A DNA stretch of 64,000 nt, from assembly GCA_016212105.1 (NCBI GenBank), contig JACRHJ010000035.1:1-64000 (forward strand). The letters run 5' to 3'. The stretch is from Nitrospirota bacterium (lineage in GTDB: Bacteria; Nitrospirota; JACRHJ01). Below the pieces are notes generated by a model. The model ran no database searches and was not told where the DNA came from. It saw only the letters and a list, made by a program, of their open reading frames with translations. The position numbers and the translations under genes were made by a program. Positions 40,970-49,490 of the stretch are shown piece by piece (position 1 is the stretch's first letter; every line of letters starts with the position of its first letter).

Positions 40970-41347
40970 GGTGCTCGCTTTCGGGGATGGCATAGGTAAT
41001 TAAGGTCATTCCCGCCTGTCCCGGACTATTGAGCGGGGCGAAAGCGGGAATCCATATTTCCCTCTCCCCTCGCGGGAGAGGGCGGGGTGAGGGGGATTCA
41101 AAGACAGGGCCGACACGCGGGGCGGCCCATGTTTGTCATTGCGAGGAGTCCCGCGAAACGCGGGACGACGCGGCAATCTCAGACTTTGACCGTCATTCCC
41201 GCGAAGGCGGGAATCCAGGAAGTTCATAATTCCTAGCCCCCGTGTCAAGCACGGGGCTACACATTTTAAATGAGCGGGCGCAGTAAACTGCGCCCCGACA
41301 ATATCCGGATACAGGCGGATTCTTCGCTCCGCTCAGAATGACACCTA
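40970..41347. repeat. Dispersed-repeat mosaic
   Basis: No gene. Modules in order: a split GTCATTCCCGC...GCGGGAATCC, CCCTCTCCCCTCGCGGGAGAGGG, GGGCCGACACGCGGGGCGGCCC, GTCATTGCGAGGAGTCCCGCG, GTCATTCCCGCGAAGGCGGGAATCCAG (41192-41218), CCCCGTGTCAAGCACGGGG, GGGCGCAGTAAACTGCGCCC, and GCGGATTCTTCGCTCCGCTCAGAATGAC. Confidence 0.85.
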
Positions 41348-41554
41348 TTATTCCACCTTGTACCCCGCCTCGACGACCGCGTCCGCCAAGTCCTCCGCGT
41401 CCACCTTAGTGTCGTCGTAGGTAACGACGGCGGTCTTTGCCGCGAGGTCCACCTTCGCGTCCTCGACGCCTTCGAGTTCCTTGAGCGCCTTGACCACCCG
41501 CATAACGCAGTGGTTGCAGGTCATCCCTGACACTTTCATAGTCACGCTGCTCAT
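41348..41554 (-). CDS. HMA-domain heavy-metal chaperone (CopZ-like)
   Basis: 68 aa with GGAGG 4 nt before the ATG. A single HMA fold with metal-binding GMTCNHCVMRVVKAL near the N-terminus and VTYDDTKVDAEDLADAVVEAGY at the C-terminus. Carries Cu+ (or a similar soft metal) in the cytoplasm and hands it to an ATPase; no P-type ATPase is in this window. It lies at the downstream end of the metal/thiol gene cluster on the same strand. Confidence 0.92.
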   Translation of the reverse strand: MSSVTMKVSGMTCNHCVMRVVKALKELEGVEDAKVDLAAKTAVVTYDDTKVDAEDLADAVVEAGYKVE

Positions 41555-41660
41555 TATTCCTCCATCGATGGATATTGGTTGTCCCCAATGTACCCTCTCC
41601 CTTCAATGGGAGAGGGTGGCCCGCAGGGCCGGGTGAGGGTTGGTTTTCTGTGACCCGCCC

Positions 41661-42581
41661 TCAGTCCGTCGGGCTCACCGTAATGTACCGCGATTCCACC
41701 CAGCCCGCGTTAACCTCGTACGGGTCATGCGTCCGGAGCGGGTTGCTCGTGTCGTCAAGCTCCACGAAGCACCAGGTCCTGCCCGCGTCGTCTTTTTCCG
41801 TGCTGAGAACCGTCCCGGTACAGCCGGGCAGGTACTTCGACAGGACGTTCCCGAATACCGCCGTGTCCATGTGCCCGCTCTCGTCCTTGTCGTATGCGTC
41901 GTCTACCTCCGGGGACGCCCTGAGCGCCAGCTCGCCGCCGGATGTAAAGCGTGCGGGCTTGTTCCCGGCGGGCGGGATCACTGTATCGCTCGTAATGCTG
42001 ACGTCGCCGACGATGCCGGAAACGGTCAGGTCGCCGACCAGGTATTCGTCGACCGCCGAGTCGCAGCAGGCGATGGCAACGGAGCTTACCTGGAGCTGGC
42101 CGCCTTCCTTTACGCGGAGCGCGAGCGTGTTCCAGAGCGCGTCCTGCTTCACGGCGTACCCGCCCTTGACCCCGAACCAGATCAGGGTCGCATCGGACTC
42201 CGAGCACTGCGCAGGACCAGTATAAAGCACATCAGCAAATCCGTCAGCGTCCATGTCATGGATAAAGAAATAATCGGGATAACCTTCCTCTTTCAAGAAT
42301 ATACTTTCAATAAACGAACAGTCTGCGTCTTCGCCGGTTTCCGCGAGGGCGCTGTCCAGGTAAGATTGCCTGAGCGCCTTCTCGTTCTTGACAAGCCATT
42401 TCTCGTCGGCATTCTTCATCGAGTTAACCGCCGTCCAGCCCGAAGTCTCCGGGAACAGCACCGCCGAGACCTGTTCGTAGTCGAGGACGGCGTCCTCGGC
42501 TTGAGAAACGCCCGCAGTCAACCGGAGACAGACGAGCCCGGCCACGACCAGCATTGCAGCCAGGGATGTTTTGGAAGCCAT
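41661..42581 (-). CDS. Exported protein with EF-hand-like loop, unknown function
   Basis: 306 aa. A signal peptide ends near residue 28 (GVSQA). HDMDADGFADVLYTG is a calcium-binding DxDxDG loop of FG-GAP/dockerin style. DAYDKDESGHMDTAVFG is a second possible loop. Four or more Cys (for example CSFIES, AQCSES and ACCDS) suggest disulfides, which fits its place after ccdA and the thioredoxin-fold genes. The C-terminal 70 residues look like an SH3-type beta barrel (WCFVELDDTSNPLRTHDPYE). Not recognised as a family. Confidence 0.6.
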   Translation of the reverse strand: MASKTSLAAMLVVAGLVCLRLTAGVSQAEDAVLDYEQVSAVLFPETSGWTAVNSMKNADEKWLVKNEKALRQSYLDSALAETGEDADCSFIESIFLKEEGYPDYFFIHDMDADGFADVLYTGPAQCSESDATLIWFGVKGGYAVKQDALWNTLALRVKEGGQLQVSSVAIACCDSAVDEYLVGDLTVSGIVGDVSITSDTVIPPAGNKPARFTSGGELALRASPEVDDAYDKDESGHMDTAVFGNVLSKYLPGCTGTVLSTEKDDAGRTWCFVELDDTSNPLRTHDPYEVNAGWVESRYITVSPTD

Positions 42582-42607
42582 GGTGTGTCCCGTAATTGAA
42601 GTGAAGG

Positions 42608-43321
42608 TCAGAAAGGCCAGTACTCCATCAGCACGCCGGACTTGCCCGCGAACATCAGCGCGCCGACCCCGATGAGCAGGCAGGCCGTCACGACCTCTAC
42701 CACCCTCATGTGGTGCTTGACCTTATTGAAGAGGGGAAGGAAGAAGTTGATGGCCGTCCCGGTCAGGAAGAACGGTATCGCCAGCCCGAGCGTATAGAAC
42801 GACAGCAGTATAATCGCGTCCCACTGGCTGTCGGCCTGGAGCCCCATCCCGATGATTGACGCGAGTATCGGGCCGACGCAGGGTGTCCAGCCCGCAGAGA
42901 ACGCGATTCCCACGAGGAAGGATCCGAAGTAACCTGCGGGTATCGTCTTGATGTGGGCCCGCTTCTCGCGGTACAGCCACTTTATCTTGAAGACGCCGAG
43001 GAAGTGGAGGCCGAAGATCATGATGAGGACGCCGCCGACCTTGCCGATGATGTCCTTGTGCTCCTTGAACGCGGAGGAGAGCAGGGTCGTACCAGCGCCG
43101 AAGACTATGATGAAGATGAACGAGAAACCGAGGATGAAGAACACGGTGTTGAGCATTATCCGCCGCCTCGCGGCGGCGGACAGCTCGCTCGAATACTGCT
43201 CTATCGACAGGCCCGTGATGTACGACAGGTATGCCGGTATCAGCGGCAGGACGCACGGCGAGAAGAACGACAGAAGTCCCGCCAGGAATGCCGCGAAATT
43301 GCTTACATCGTTCTCGAACAT
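42608..43321 (-). CDS. ccdA: Cytochrome c biogenesis protein CcdA (DsbD transmembrane type)
   Basis: 237 aa with six transmembrane helices. The two redox cysteines lie in FFSPCVLPLIPAY (helix 1) and GWTPCVGPILASI (helix 4), the invariant CcdA positions. It moves electrons from cytoplasmic thioredoxin across the inner membrane to periplasmic thioredoxin-like proteins. The start codon overlaps the stop of the upstream thioredoxin-like lipoprotein (TGATG), so stoichiometric synthesis with that partner is likely. Confidence 0.95.
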   Translation of the reverse strand: MFENDVSNFAAFLAGLLSFFSPCVLPLIPAYLSYITGLSIEQYSSELSAAARRRIMLNTVFFILGFSFIFIIVFGAGTTLLSSAFKEHKDIIGKVGGVLIMIFGLHFLGVFKIKWLYREKRAHIKTIPAGYFGSFLVGIAFSAGWTPCVGPILASIIGMGLQADSQWDAIILLSFYTLGLAIPFFLTGTAINFFLPLFNKVKHHMRVVEVVTACLLIGVGALMFAGKSGVLMEYWPF

Positions 43322-43920
43322 CAGTTAGTGGCCCCGCCCTTGGCGACAAACTCCTCGAACTCCATCGTCTTGTAGGAACCGGCCTTGATGTAGTTGAGGT
43401 AGAGCAGAAACTCCTTGGGCCCCAGGTACCCGTTCAGGAGCTTGGCCTTGTTGCCGTCCTTGTCGATGAACCATATCGCCGGGTAGCTTCTGACCTCGTA
43501 CTTGTCCGCAAGCTCGGACATGGTCACCTGCTGCATCTCGTAGACGGTCTTCTCGCCGGACTCGGCGTCCACCTTGACGGGTATGAAGCCGGCCTTGAGC
43601 GCGTCGATGACGGTCCTGTCGGTATAGGTCTTCTTGTCAAGCTCCTTGCACCAGTGGCACCACTTGGCGTAGAAGTCCACCATGATGACCTTGCCCTCCT
43701 GGCGAGCCTTTACCGTGGCCTCCTCGTAGCTGTACCACTTGAGCGCCTCCTCCTCGGCCGCCTGCTTCTCCTGGAGTTCCGCGTGAAGCTCCTTGACCGG
43801 GTTGGCCTTCTGCTCGACCTCGGTCTTGTCCACGGCGGTCGCGCAGCCCGTAGCGGAGAAGAACGCCGCTACGGCGGCCGCCGCCGTGAACGCGAAGATC
43901 CTGCTCGATATTTTGCGCAT
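43321..43920 (-). CDS. Thioredoxin-fold lipoprotein coupled to CcdA
   Basis: 199 aa from the ATG at 43920. Lipobox ATGC near residue 26. Thioredoxin fold with active site VDFYAKWCHWCKELD (CHWC) about residue 88, and the cis-proline loop VRSYPAIWFID. This WCHWCK form is that of DUF255/DsbD-gamma-like reductases. It is presumably reduced by CcdA and passes electrons to periplasmic disulfides. A helical segment precedes the domain (HAELQEKQAAEEEALKWYSY). Confidence 0.9.
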   Translation of the reverse strand: MRKISSRIFAFTAAAAVAAFFSATGCATAVDKTEVEQKANPVKELHAELQEKQAAEEEALKWYSYEEATVKARQEGKVIMVDFYAKWCHWCKELDKKTYTDRTVIDALKAGFIPVKVDAESGEKTVYEMQQVTMSELADKYEVRSYPAIWFIDKDGNKAKLLNGYLGPKEFLLYLNYIKAGSYKTMEFEEFVAKGGATN

Positions 43921-43930
43921 CAGTACCCCC

Positions 43931-44419
43931 CTATTTCTTCCTGGACTTGTAGTATTCCTTGAACTTCGTCGTCTTGTATGCCCCCGAAGAGGCGTACTCC
44001 AGCATGACCATGAAGTCCGACTTGTCGAGGTATCCGACGTTCTGGTAAACCTTTCCGCCGTCCGGCCCGAGCATGCAGAACGTCGGGTAGGCGAAGACAC
44101 CGTACTTCGAGGCGGTCTCCTTCTGCGTGTCGCCGTCCACCCTCACCGCTACAAACTTTCCGGCAAGGAGCTTCACGACCTCCGGGTCGGCAAGAGTGGT
44201 CTTGTCCATCTTCTTGCAGTCCTTGCACCAGGTCGTGTAGAAGTCCACGAGTACCGGCTTGCCCTCCTTCTTGGCACGTGCCATGCCCGCGGCGTAGTCG
44301 GTCCAGTTGACAACGCCGGGCTTCTCCGCCGCGACAGCGGGGCAAGGTGACATCGAGAAGGCAAGCAGCAGGCAGACAGCCAGAAGCGCGCCTGCGCCGG
44401 CTATGTTACGCGTCCTCAC
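43931..44419 (-). CDS. Secreted thioredoxin-fold protein
   Basis: 162 aa. GTG start overlapping the previous stop (GTGA). A signal peptide ends near residue 31 (AVAA); there is no lipobox, so it is soluble in the periplasm. Active site VDFYTTWCKDCKKMD (CKDC) and cis-Pro loop VFAYPTFCMLG. Second of three tandem paralogues with different CxxC dipeptides (HIC, KDC, HWC), suggesting division of labour. Confidence 0.88.
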   Translation of the reverse strand: MRTRNIAGAGALLAVCLLLAFSMSPCPAVAAEKPGVVNWTDYAAGMARAKKEGKPVLVDFYTTWCKDCKKMDKTTLADPEVVKLLAGKFVAVRVDGDTQKETASKYGVFAYPTFCMLGPDGGKVYQNVGYLDKSDFMVMLEYASSGAYKTTKFKEYYKSRKK

Positions 44420-45009
44420 TTCTTCTCCCCGTGGCCGTCGCCCGCCGGGGCGGGCTCCTTGGATGCGGGCGCCCCGGAGGGTGCGCCGGCCTGCCTGGAC
44501 TTGACATAGTCCTCGAACTCGATGCCCTTAGCGAACGAGCCGCCGGAAATCCAGGTCAGAAACTCCTTGAGCTGCGCAGCCGGGGGGTGACCGGGCATGG
44601 ACCCGACGGGTTTGCCGCCCCTGTCAAAAAACCACAGCGTCGGGTACCCGGTGACCTGGTAGCTCTGCGCCAGCTCGAGCTCGGTCATCTGCTTCCCGAA
44701 CTCTGTCACGATGTTCCTGCCTTCCGCGTTGACCTTGATGCAGACGAAGTCGCTGTTCATCATCTCTATGACGGAAGGGTCCTTGAAGGTGCCCGCGTCC
44801 AGTTCCTTGCATATATGGCACCAGTCGGTATAGAAGTCCACAAACACGGGCTTGCCGGTCTCCTTCGCCTTGGCCATGCCCTCGGTATAGCCCATCCATG
44901 CGATACCGCCGCCCTCCGCCTTGCCCGTCCCGCCCTGCTTCTTGTCACAGGCCGACGCGGACATCAGCACCAACGCAGCCACCAAAGCCAGTACATATAC
45001 CCTTTTCAT
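44416..45009 (-). CDS. Thioredoxin-fold lipoprotein
   Basis: 197 aa. Lipobox SASAC near residue 21. Active site VDFYTDWCHICKELD (CHIC), cis-Pro loop VTGYPTLWFFD. A Pro/Ala/Gly-rich tail (GAPSGAPASKEPAPAG) follows the fold. GGAGG lies 13 nt before the ATG. First of three tandem thioredoxin-like genes that end in ccdA. Probably anchored to the inner or outer membrane and reduced through CcdA. Confidence 0.88.
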   Translation of the reverse strand: MKRVYVLALVAALVLMSASACDKKQGGTGKAEGGGIAWMGYTEGMAKAKETGKPVFVDFYTDWCHICKELDAGTFKDPSVIEMMNSDFVCIKVNAEGRNIVTEFGKQMTELELAQSYQVTGYPTLWFFDRGGKPVGSMPGHPPAAQLKEFLTWISGGSFAKGIEFEDYVKSRQAGAPSGAPASKEPAPAGDGHGEKK

Positions 45010-45105
45010 CGGTACTTCACGCCTCCGGTTGGATTAACGCCGGCCAACCCGCACACGGGTCAAACCGGCCTTTCGATAAAAAATAACAGCGTCCCCCGCA
45101 CCAGG

Positions 45106-45405
45106 CTACTTTTTCTCCTCGCCTATGTATTTTGACGGGTCCTTGGCGAAGCTCTCCATGCATGACTTGCTGCAGAAGTAGTAAGTCTTGCCGTTGTATT
45201 CATGGCTGGGCGTGTCCTTGCCGACGGTCACGTCCATGCCGCAGACCGGGTCTACCACGACCTCCTGCTTCGTCGGGTCGTTCAATCCCGATGAAGCGGT
45301 CGATGACTTGCAGCACTTCTTGTTGCAGTCGGCCGCGATGGACACTGTAACGGCCAGGAGGGCTACCGCCCCGGCGACCGCGAGTATTGCGAACAGCTTC
45401 TTCAT
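45106..45405 (-). CDS. Exported YHS-domain metal-binding protein
   Basis: 99 aa with AGGAG before the ATG. A signal peptide (about residues 1-25) is followed by a Cys cluster (DCNKKCCKSST). The YHS domain is complete: VVDPVCGMDVTVGKDTPSHE, YNGKTYYFCSKSCMESFAKD, PSKYIG. YHS domains bind soft metals near copper ATPases or oxygenases. Here the protein is periplasmic and sits in the thiol/metal cluster. Confidence 0.92.
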   Translation of the reverse strand: MKKLFAILAVAGAVALLAVTVSIAADCNKKCCKSSTASSGLNDPTKQEVVVDPVCGMDVTVGKDTPSHEYNGKTYYFCSKSCMESFAKDPSKYIGEEKK

Positions 45406-45438
45406 GCTTTTTACTCCTTTTGACTCTTTGGTTGTCGA

Positions 45439-46341
45439 CTACCGCATCATGCGCTCGCGCATGTTCTCCATCATCTTCTCTTTCATCATCTCTTCCGGCA
45501 TGCCGCCCATACCAGGCATGCGCGGCTTCCCGTCCGGCATCGTCCGGCATGCGCGGCCAGGCATGTCCATGTCCTTTATCCTGTCGAGCTGCTCCACGCC
45601 AAGCACGTCGCGCGCGTCAGAGGAGGCCTTGATAACCGTAATGCGCAGCTCCGTGCGGGCCTTCTCTATCTCTTTGAGCTTGGCTACGGCGTCCTCGTAC
45701 TTGAAGTCCGTCTTCGTCACGATGCCGCTCAGGCCGAGTTCGAGCGCCTTGACCTGCGCGCCCTTTATAATCATATCCCGCTTCAGGGACTCGTCCAGCT
45801 TTTCGAGCGAGTCCGCCTGGACGTCGCTTACGCCGAGCGCCCCGGCGTTGTCCAAGTAGAAGTCCGGCGTCCGGCAGGACCTGTTCATTCGCGGCCAGGT
45901 CATGTCGTCCACGTCGCCCCTCGGGCCCATCATGCCGCCGTCCATGCCCTTGAGGCGCCCTGCCTTCATGCACATCTCGCATCCGCAACCCGGCCCGCCC
46001 ATCATGCCGCCGCCCTTGCCGTCCTTGCACGGCTTGTCGTCCATGTCCCCGGACTTGCAGGGCTTGTCTTTGTCCATGCAGGGCTTGTCCGTCATGCAGC
46101 AAGGCTTGTCACAGGACTTGCCGTCCTTGCACTGCATCTTGCAGTCGTGCCCTTCCTTGCATTCCATGACCTTTGACATGCAGGGCTTGTCGCAGGGCTT
46201 GCCGTCCTTGCATTCCATTTCCTTGGACATGCACGGTTTGTCACACGGTTTGTCACATGGTTTTTCAGGGTCGGCGGCGGCCAGGCCCGAGAAAGTCAGT
46301 ACCGCAAGCAGTGTGATGGCCAGAATAGCGAACCTTTTCAT
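45439..46341 (-). CDS. Cysteine-repeat, CpxP/Spy-like exported protein
   Basis: 300 aa with AAGGAGG before the ATG and a signal peptide ending near residue 23. Residues about 25-130 contain 18 Cys in repeats of the form DKPCMSK.MECKDG, rich in Lys, Asp and Met, followed by a GGGMMGGPGCGCEMC turn. The remainder (about 150-285) is helical and CpxP/Spy-like: DFYLDNAGALGVSDVQADSL, then LDESLKRDMIIKGAQVKALE and LKEIEKARTELRI. The tail is Met/Glu-rich (EEMMKEKMMENMRERMM). A periplasmic metal sponge or metal-sensing chaperone is likely. I know of no named family with this combination. Confidence 0.8.
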   Translation of the reverse strand: MKRFAILAITLLAVLTFSGLAAADPEKPCDKPCDKPCMSKEMECKDGKPCDKPCMSKVMECKEGHDCKMQCKDGKSCDKPCCMTDKPCMDKDKPCKSGDMDDKPCKDGKGGGMMGGPGCGCEMCMKAGRLKGMDGGMMGPRGDVDDMTWPRMNRSCRTPDFYLDNAGALGVSDVQADSLEKLDESLKRDMIIKGAQVKALELGLSGIVTKTDFKYEDAVAKLKEIEKARTELRITVIKASSDARDVLGVEQLDRIKDMDMPGRACRTMPDGKPRMPGMGGMPEEMMKEKMMENMRERMMR

Positions 46342-46480
46342 CCGTGCCTCCTTAACGGGTCGGTCACAAGTTACAACGGGAACTTTTTTCGAGAAGCATT
46401 CTGAAAAGTATAACAGCGATACCCGTTAAAAGCAACCCCATTTTGTCCCGGTGCGGCTGCTGTATATTCCCTTGCATTAT

Positions 46481-46509
46481 ACTATAATCGGACGCCCATG
46501 TATCTACAA
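46481..46509 (-). promoter_or_regulatory. Promoter of the metal/thiol gene cluster
   Basis: Minus strand TTGTAG (46509-46504), 17 bp, TATAGT (46486-46481), with a second TATAAT five bp further on. It leaves a leader of about 135 nt before the Cys-repeat gene. All genes down to ccdA and beyond run in this direction with short gaps. Confidence 0.55.
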
Positions 46510-46713
46510 TTATAAGGACAGGCCGGGGCACGACGGCGCGGGGCACTTTTGCCTTGTCAACCGTGGCTTTAACGGGTAGAATTGATACAAGCCGACAACA
46601 GGCCCTCCCGCTTCGGCCGGGACGACAGCGTTATCGCAATCTAATAAAAGTTTTTGGGCCGCCTTTTTACAAAAAGGCGGGACTTTAACCATCCACACGG
46701 GGGTTTTCACGAA
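46510..46713. other. Divergent intergenic region with dispersed hairpin upstream of trxB
   Basis: It holds the third copy of the AGTTTTTGGGCCGCCTTTTT...AAAAAGGCGG hairpin at 46649-46686, 27 bp before the trxB start, plus a GGCCCTCCCGCTTCGGCCGGGACGACA module. No clear trxB promoter or ribosome site was found. Confidence 0.6.
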
Positions 46714-47620
46714 ATGTACGACTTGATAATAATCGGCGGCGGGCCGGGCGGCCTGTCGGCGGCAATTTACGCACAGAGGGCGCGGCTCAAGACGCTGATG
46801 CTGGAGAAGATCGGAGTCGGCGGCCAGATATGCATGTCCGACGTCATCGAGAACTACCCCGGCTTCAAGAGCATAGGCGGCATAGAGCTGATGAAGTTGT
46901 TCGAGGAGCAGGCGAGGGACCTGGGGCTGGAGATAAAGTTCGCCGAGGTCGAGTCCGTGAAGGACATGGGCGGCCACAAGGACGTGCACACGTCCGAGGG
47001 CGTATTCCAGGCCAGGGCTGTCATCGTCAGCACGGGCGCGTCTCCCAAGCGGATTGGCGCACCTGGCGAGGCCGACTTCATCGGACGAGGCGTGTCCTTC
47101 TGCGCGACATGCGACGGATTCTTCTTCAAGGACCGAGGTCGCGGTCGTCGGCGGCGGCGATGCCGCGCTCAAGGAGGCCCTGTTCCTCGCAAAGATCGTA
47201 AAGAAGGTGCACATCATACACAGGCGGGACAGGTTCCGCGCCGAGAAGGTGACCCAGGAAAAGGCGCTGGCCCACCCTAACTTCGAGTTCCACTTAAACA
47301 AGGTAGTCGAAGAGATAAAGGGCGACTTCATGGGCGTTCAGCGGCTGCGGCTGAAGGACACGGTGGATAGCTCGGAGCATGAACTTGCTCTGGACGGCGT
47401 CTTCGTCTTCGTCGGCATCTCGCCCAACACCTCGTTCATAGACGTGGACAAGGACGACTACGGCTTTATCAAGACCGACCAGTTGCTCCAGACCTCGGTC
47501 GAGGGCATATTCGCGGCCGGCGACTGCCGCGTGACGCCGCTGAGGCAGGTCGCAACTGCGGTCGGAGACGGCGCCCTCGCGGCGGTCATGGCCCAGCACT
47601 ACATCGAGTCGCTGGGATAA
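46714..47620 (+). pseudogene. trxB: Thioredoxin reductase TrxB, interrupted by one frameshift
   Basis: Two frames together make a full-length TrxB (about 300 aa). Frame 1 (46714 to about 47134) has the FAD loop LIIIGGGPGGLSAAIYAQRA, VGGQICMSDVIENYPGF and the redox CATCDGFFFKD. Frame 2 resumes with EVAVVGGGDAALKEALFL (NADPH loop), HIIHRRDRFRAEK and GIFAAGDCRVTPLRQVATA (FAD). The break is at GGACCGAGG near 47134, equal to one extra C (or two lost bases). It could be a real lesion or a sequencing error; all else is intact, so the damage, if real, is recent. It faces the thioredoxin cluster divergently. Confidence 0.9.
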
Positions 47621-47690
47621 GATAAAACAAAGTTCATCCCCCTCCCCTTAATCCCCTCCCGCGAGGGGAGGGGAAATAATAGAGGTGTTC

Positions 47691-48302
47691 ATGAAAATCC
47701 ACGACATAACACGCCCCATGTACGAAGGAATGGCGGTATACCCCGGCGACCCGACGGTGCGCTTCCGGCGCGGCGAGAAGGTCGAGGAAGGCGCGTCCGC
47801 GAACACCTCGGTATACACCTTCGGCTCGCACACCGGCACGCACGTGGACCCGCCGTTCCACCTGCTCACGGAAGGCGCGAAGCTCGACGAGCTTGCTCTT
47901 GAGCAGCTCATCGGCCCCGCGCTCGTCGTGGAATGCCCGGCGGGCGAACTCGGCGCGGAGCTTGTCGGCGGCATGGATTTCTGCGGCGCGGCGCGGCTGC
48001 TCATCAAGACCTCGGCCGCCCCGGACAGCGGCATATTCGCGGGCTCCTACCTTACCGGAGAGGCCGCGGCCGTCCTTGTCGAGCGCGGAGTAAAACTCGT
48101 CGGAGTCGAGGCGCTCTCCGTGGACAAGTTCGGCTGGGAGCTTGATGCGCACAGGGCGCTGCTCGCCTCCGGCGCGGTGATAATCGAAGGCCTCGACCTC
48201 TCCGGTGTCGCGCCGGGCACGTACGAGCTGATATGCCTGCCGATGAAAGTACAAGGCGGGGACGGCGCGCCGGCAAGGGTCGTATTGCTGGAGAGAGGAT
48301 AA
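47691..48302 (+). CDS. Cyclase-family metal hydrolase (kynurenine formamidase-like)
   Basis: 203 aa from the ATG at 47691 (GAGG upstream). Family motif HTGTHVDPPFHL (metal-binding His/Asp, about residue 48), DITRPMYEGMAVYPGDP at the N-terminus, and VGVEALSVDK, AHRALLASGAVIIEGLDLSG at the C-terminus. Members hydrolyse formyl-kynurenine, isatin or polyketide-like amides. No kynurenine genes are nearby, so the substrate is open. Confidence 0.9.
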   Translation: MKIHDITRPMYEGMAVYPGDPTVRFRRGEKVEEGASANTSVYTFGSHTGTHVDPPFHLLTEGAKLDELALEQLIGPALVVECPAGELGAELVGGMDFCGAARLLIKTSAAPDSGIFAGSYLTGEAAAVLVERGVKLVGVEALSVDKFGWELDAHRALLASGAVIIEGLDLSGVAPGTYELICLPMKVQGGDGAPARVVLLERG

Positions 48303-48422
48303 CATGACAACAGCCACTGGGTCCCCGTTTTCACGGGGACGACATACATATGGCGTCATTCCCGCGAAGGCGGGAATCCAGGGACTTTGCTCTTTGTCAA
48401 CGCTTGTCCAGGTCGGGTTGTA

Positions 48423-49202
48423 ATGGAAACGCCCGTGTCGCTTTTCGCCGACAAGGCGAAGCTCTTTGTGCACGAGGTGCAGGAGTTCTCACGGCTCTGC
48501 TGGGCGGGGCTTACCGGGATTTTCAAGAGGCCGCGCTACGTCCGAGAGGTGATATACCAGATGGACGTGATTGGGGTGGGCTCCATCCCCATCATCATCC
48601 TGACCGGCATTTTCACAGGCATGGTCCTCGCCCTCCAGACCTCCGTGCAGCTCAAGATTTTCGGCGCGTCCATGTACGTCGGCAAGGTCGTGGCGAAGTC
48701 CATGGTGAGCGAGCTCGGCCCAGTCCTCGCGTCCCTTATGGTCGCTGGCCGCGTGGGCTCCGGAATCGCGGCGGAACTCGGCTCCATGGTGGACACAGAG
48801 CAGATTGACGCGATGAAGGTCGAGGGCTCGGACCCCATCAAGAAGCTGGTCGTCCCGAGGCTCATCGCGTGCGTCCTGATGCTACCTCTACTGACGGTCA
48901 TCGCGGACGCGGTCGGGCTCTTCGGCGGCCAGCTCATCGCGGTATACCAGCTCCGCATAGACAGCGCGTTTTACTGGTCGTCCGCGTTCGACATACTCGA
49001 CTACAGGGACGTCATACCCGGCCTGGTCAAGCCGGCCTTCTTCGGGTTCATCATAGCGATGGTCGGCAGCCACCAGGGCCTGACGACACACGGCGGCACC
49101 GTCGGCGTCGGCAGGAGCACCACCGAATCCGTGGTATACTCTTCTATATCGATACTCGCGTCGGACTTTTTCATCACGAAGTTCTTCCTGTATATATTGT
49201 AG
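48423..49202 (+). CDS. mlaE: MlaE-type ABC permease
   Basis: 259 aa with about five to six membrane helices. Typical MlaE segments: IPIIILTGIFTGMVLALQTS, LGPVLASLMVAGRVGSGIAA, ELGSMVDTEQIDAMKVEGSD (coupling helix with conserved E), and GSHQGLTTHGGTVGVGRSTT. Part of the MlaEFD complex that moves phospholipids between membranes. A 288-bp repeat mosaic separates it from mlaF. MlaB and MlaC genes were not seen. Confidence 0.95.
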   Translation: METPVSLFADKAKLFVHEVQEFSRLCWAGLTGIFKRPRYVREVIYQMDVIGVGSIPIIILTGIFTGMVLALQTSVQLKIFGASMYVGKVVAKSMVSELGPVLASLMVAGRVGSGIAAELGSMVDTEQIDAMKVEGSDPIKKLVVPRLIACVLMLPLLTVIADAVGLFGGQLIAVYQLRIDSAFYWSSAFDILDYRDVIPGLVKPAFFGFIIAMVGSHQGLTTHGGTVGVGRSTTESVVYSSISILASDFFITKFFLYIL

Positions 49203-49490
49203 GGGCGCGGTTCATTGCGCCAGACCTCATATTTGTCGCCCCGTGCTTGACACGGGGTCCAGGAAGTTGTAGGGGCGCGGATTCCGCGCCAGACGATGCA
49301 CCGGACACAAGCAGATTCTTCGCTTCGCTCAGAATGACACCGTAAGAGCAAAATCAAGGGCCGACACGCGGCCCATAAATCGGGCCTTGGTACGGCCCCT
49401 ACAAAATGCAGATCCTGGATTACCGCCGGAGTTTACCCCGGTATGCCTGAAGCCGGGGCGGGAATGACGGACAGCGAGGCCGCAAGCAGC
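49203..49490. repeat. Repeat mosaic inside the mla operon
   Basis: GTCGCCCCGTGCTTGACACGGGGTCCAGGAAGTT, GTAGGGGCGCGGATTCCGCGCC, GCAGATTCTTCGCTTCGCTCAGAATGACAC, GGGCCGACACGCGGCCC and a long GGATTACCGCCGGAG...GCGGGAATGAC. The last unit supplies an ATG (49464) in frame with mlaF. Confidence 0.85.

Noticed and set aside
47120..47145. Programmed frameshift in trxB
   Set aside because: No slippery heptamer or downstream pseudoknot seen at GGACCGAGG, and TrxB is not known to use frameshifting.
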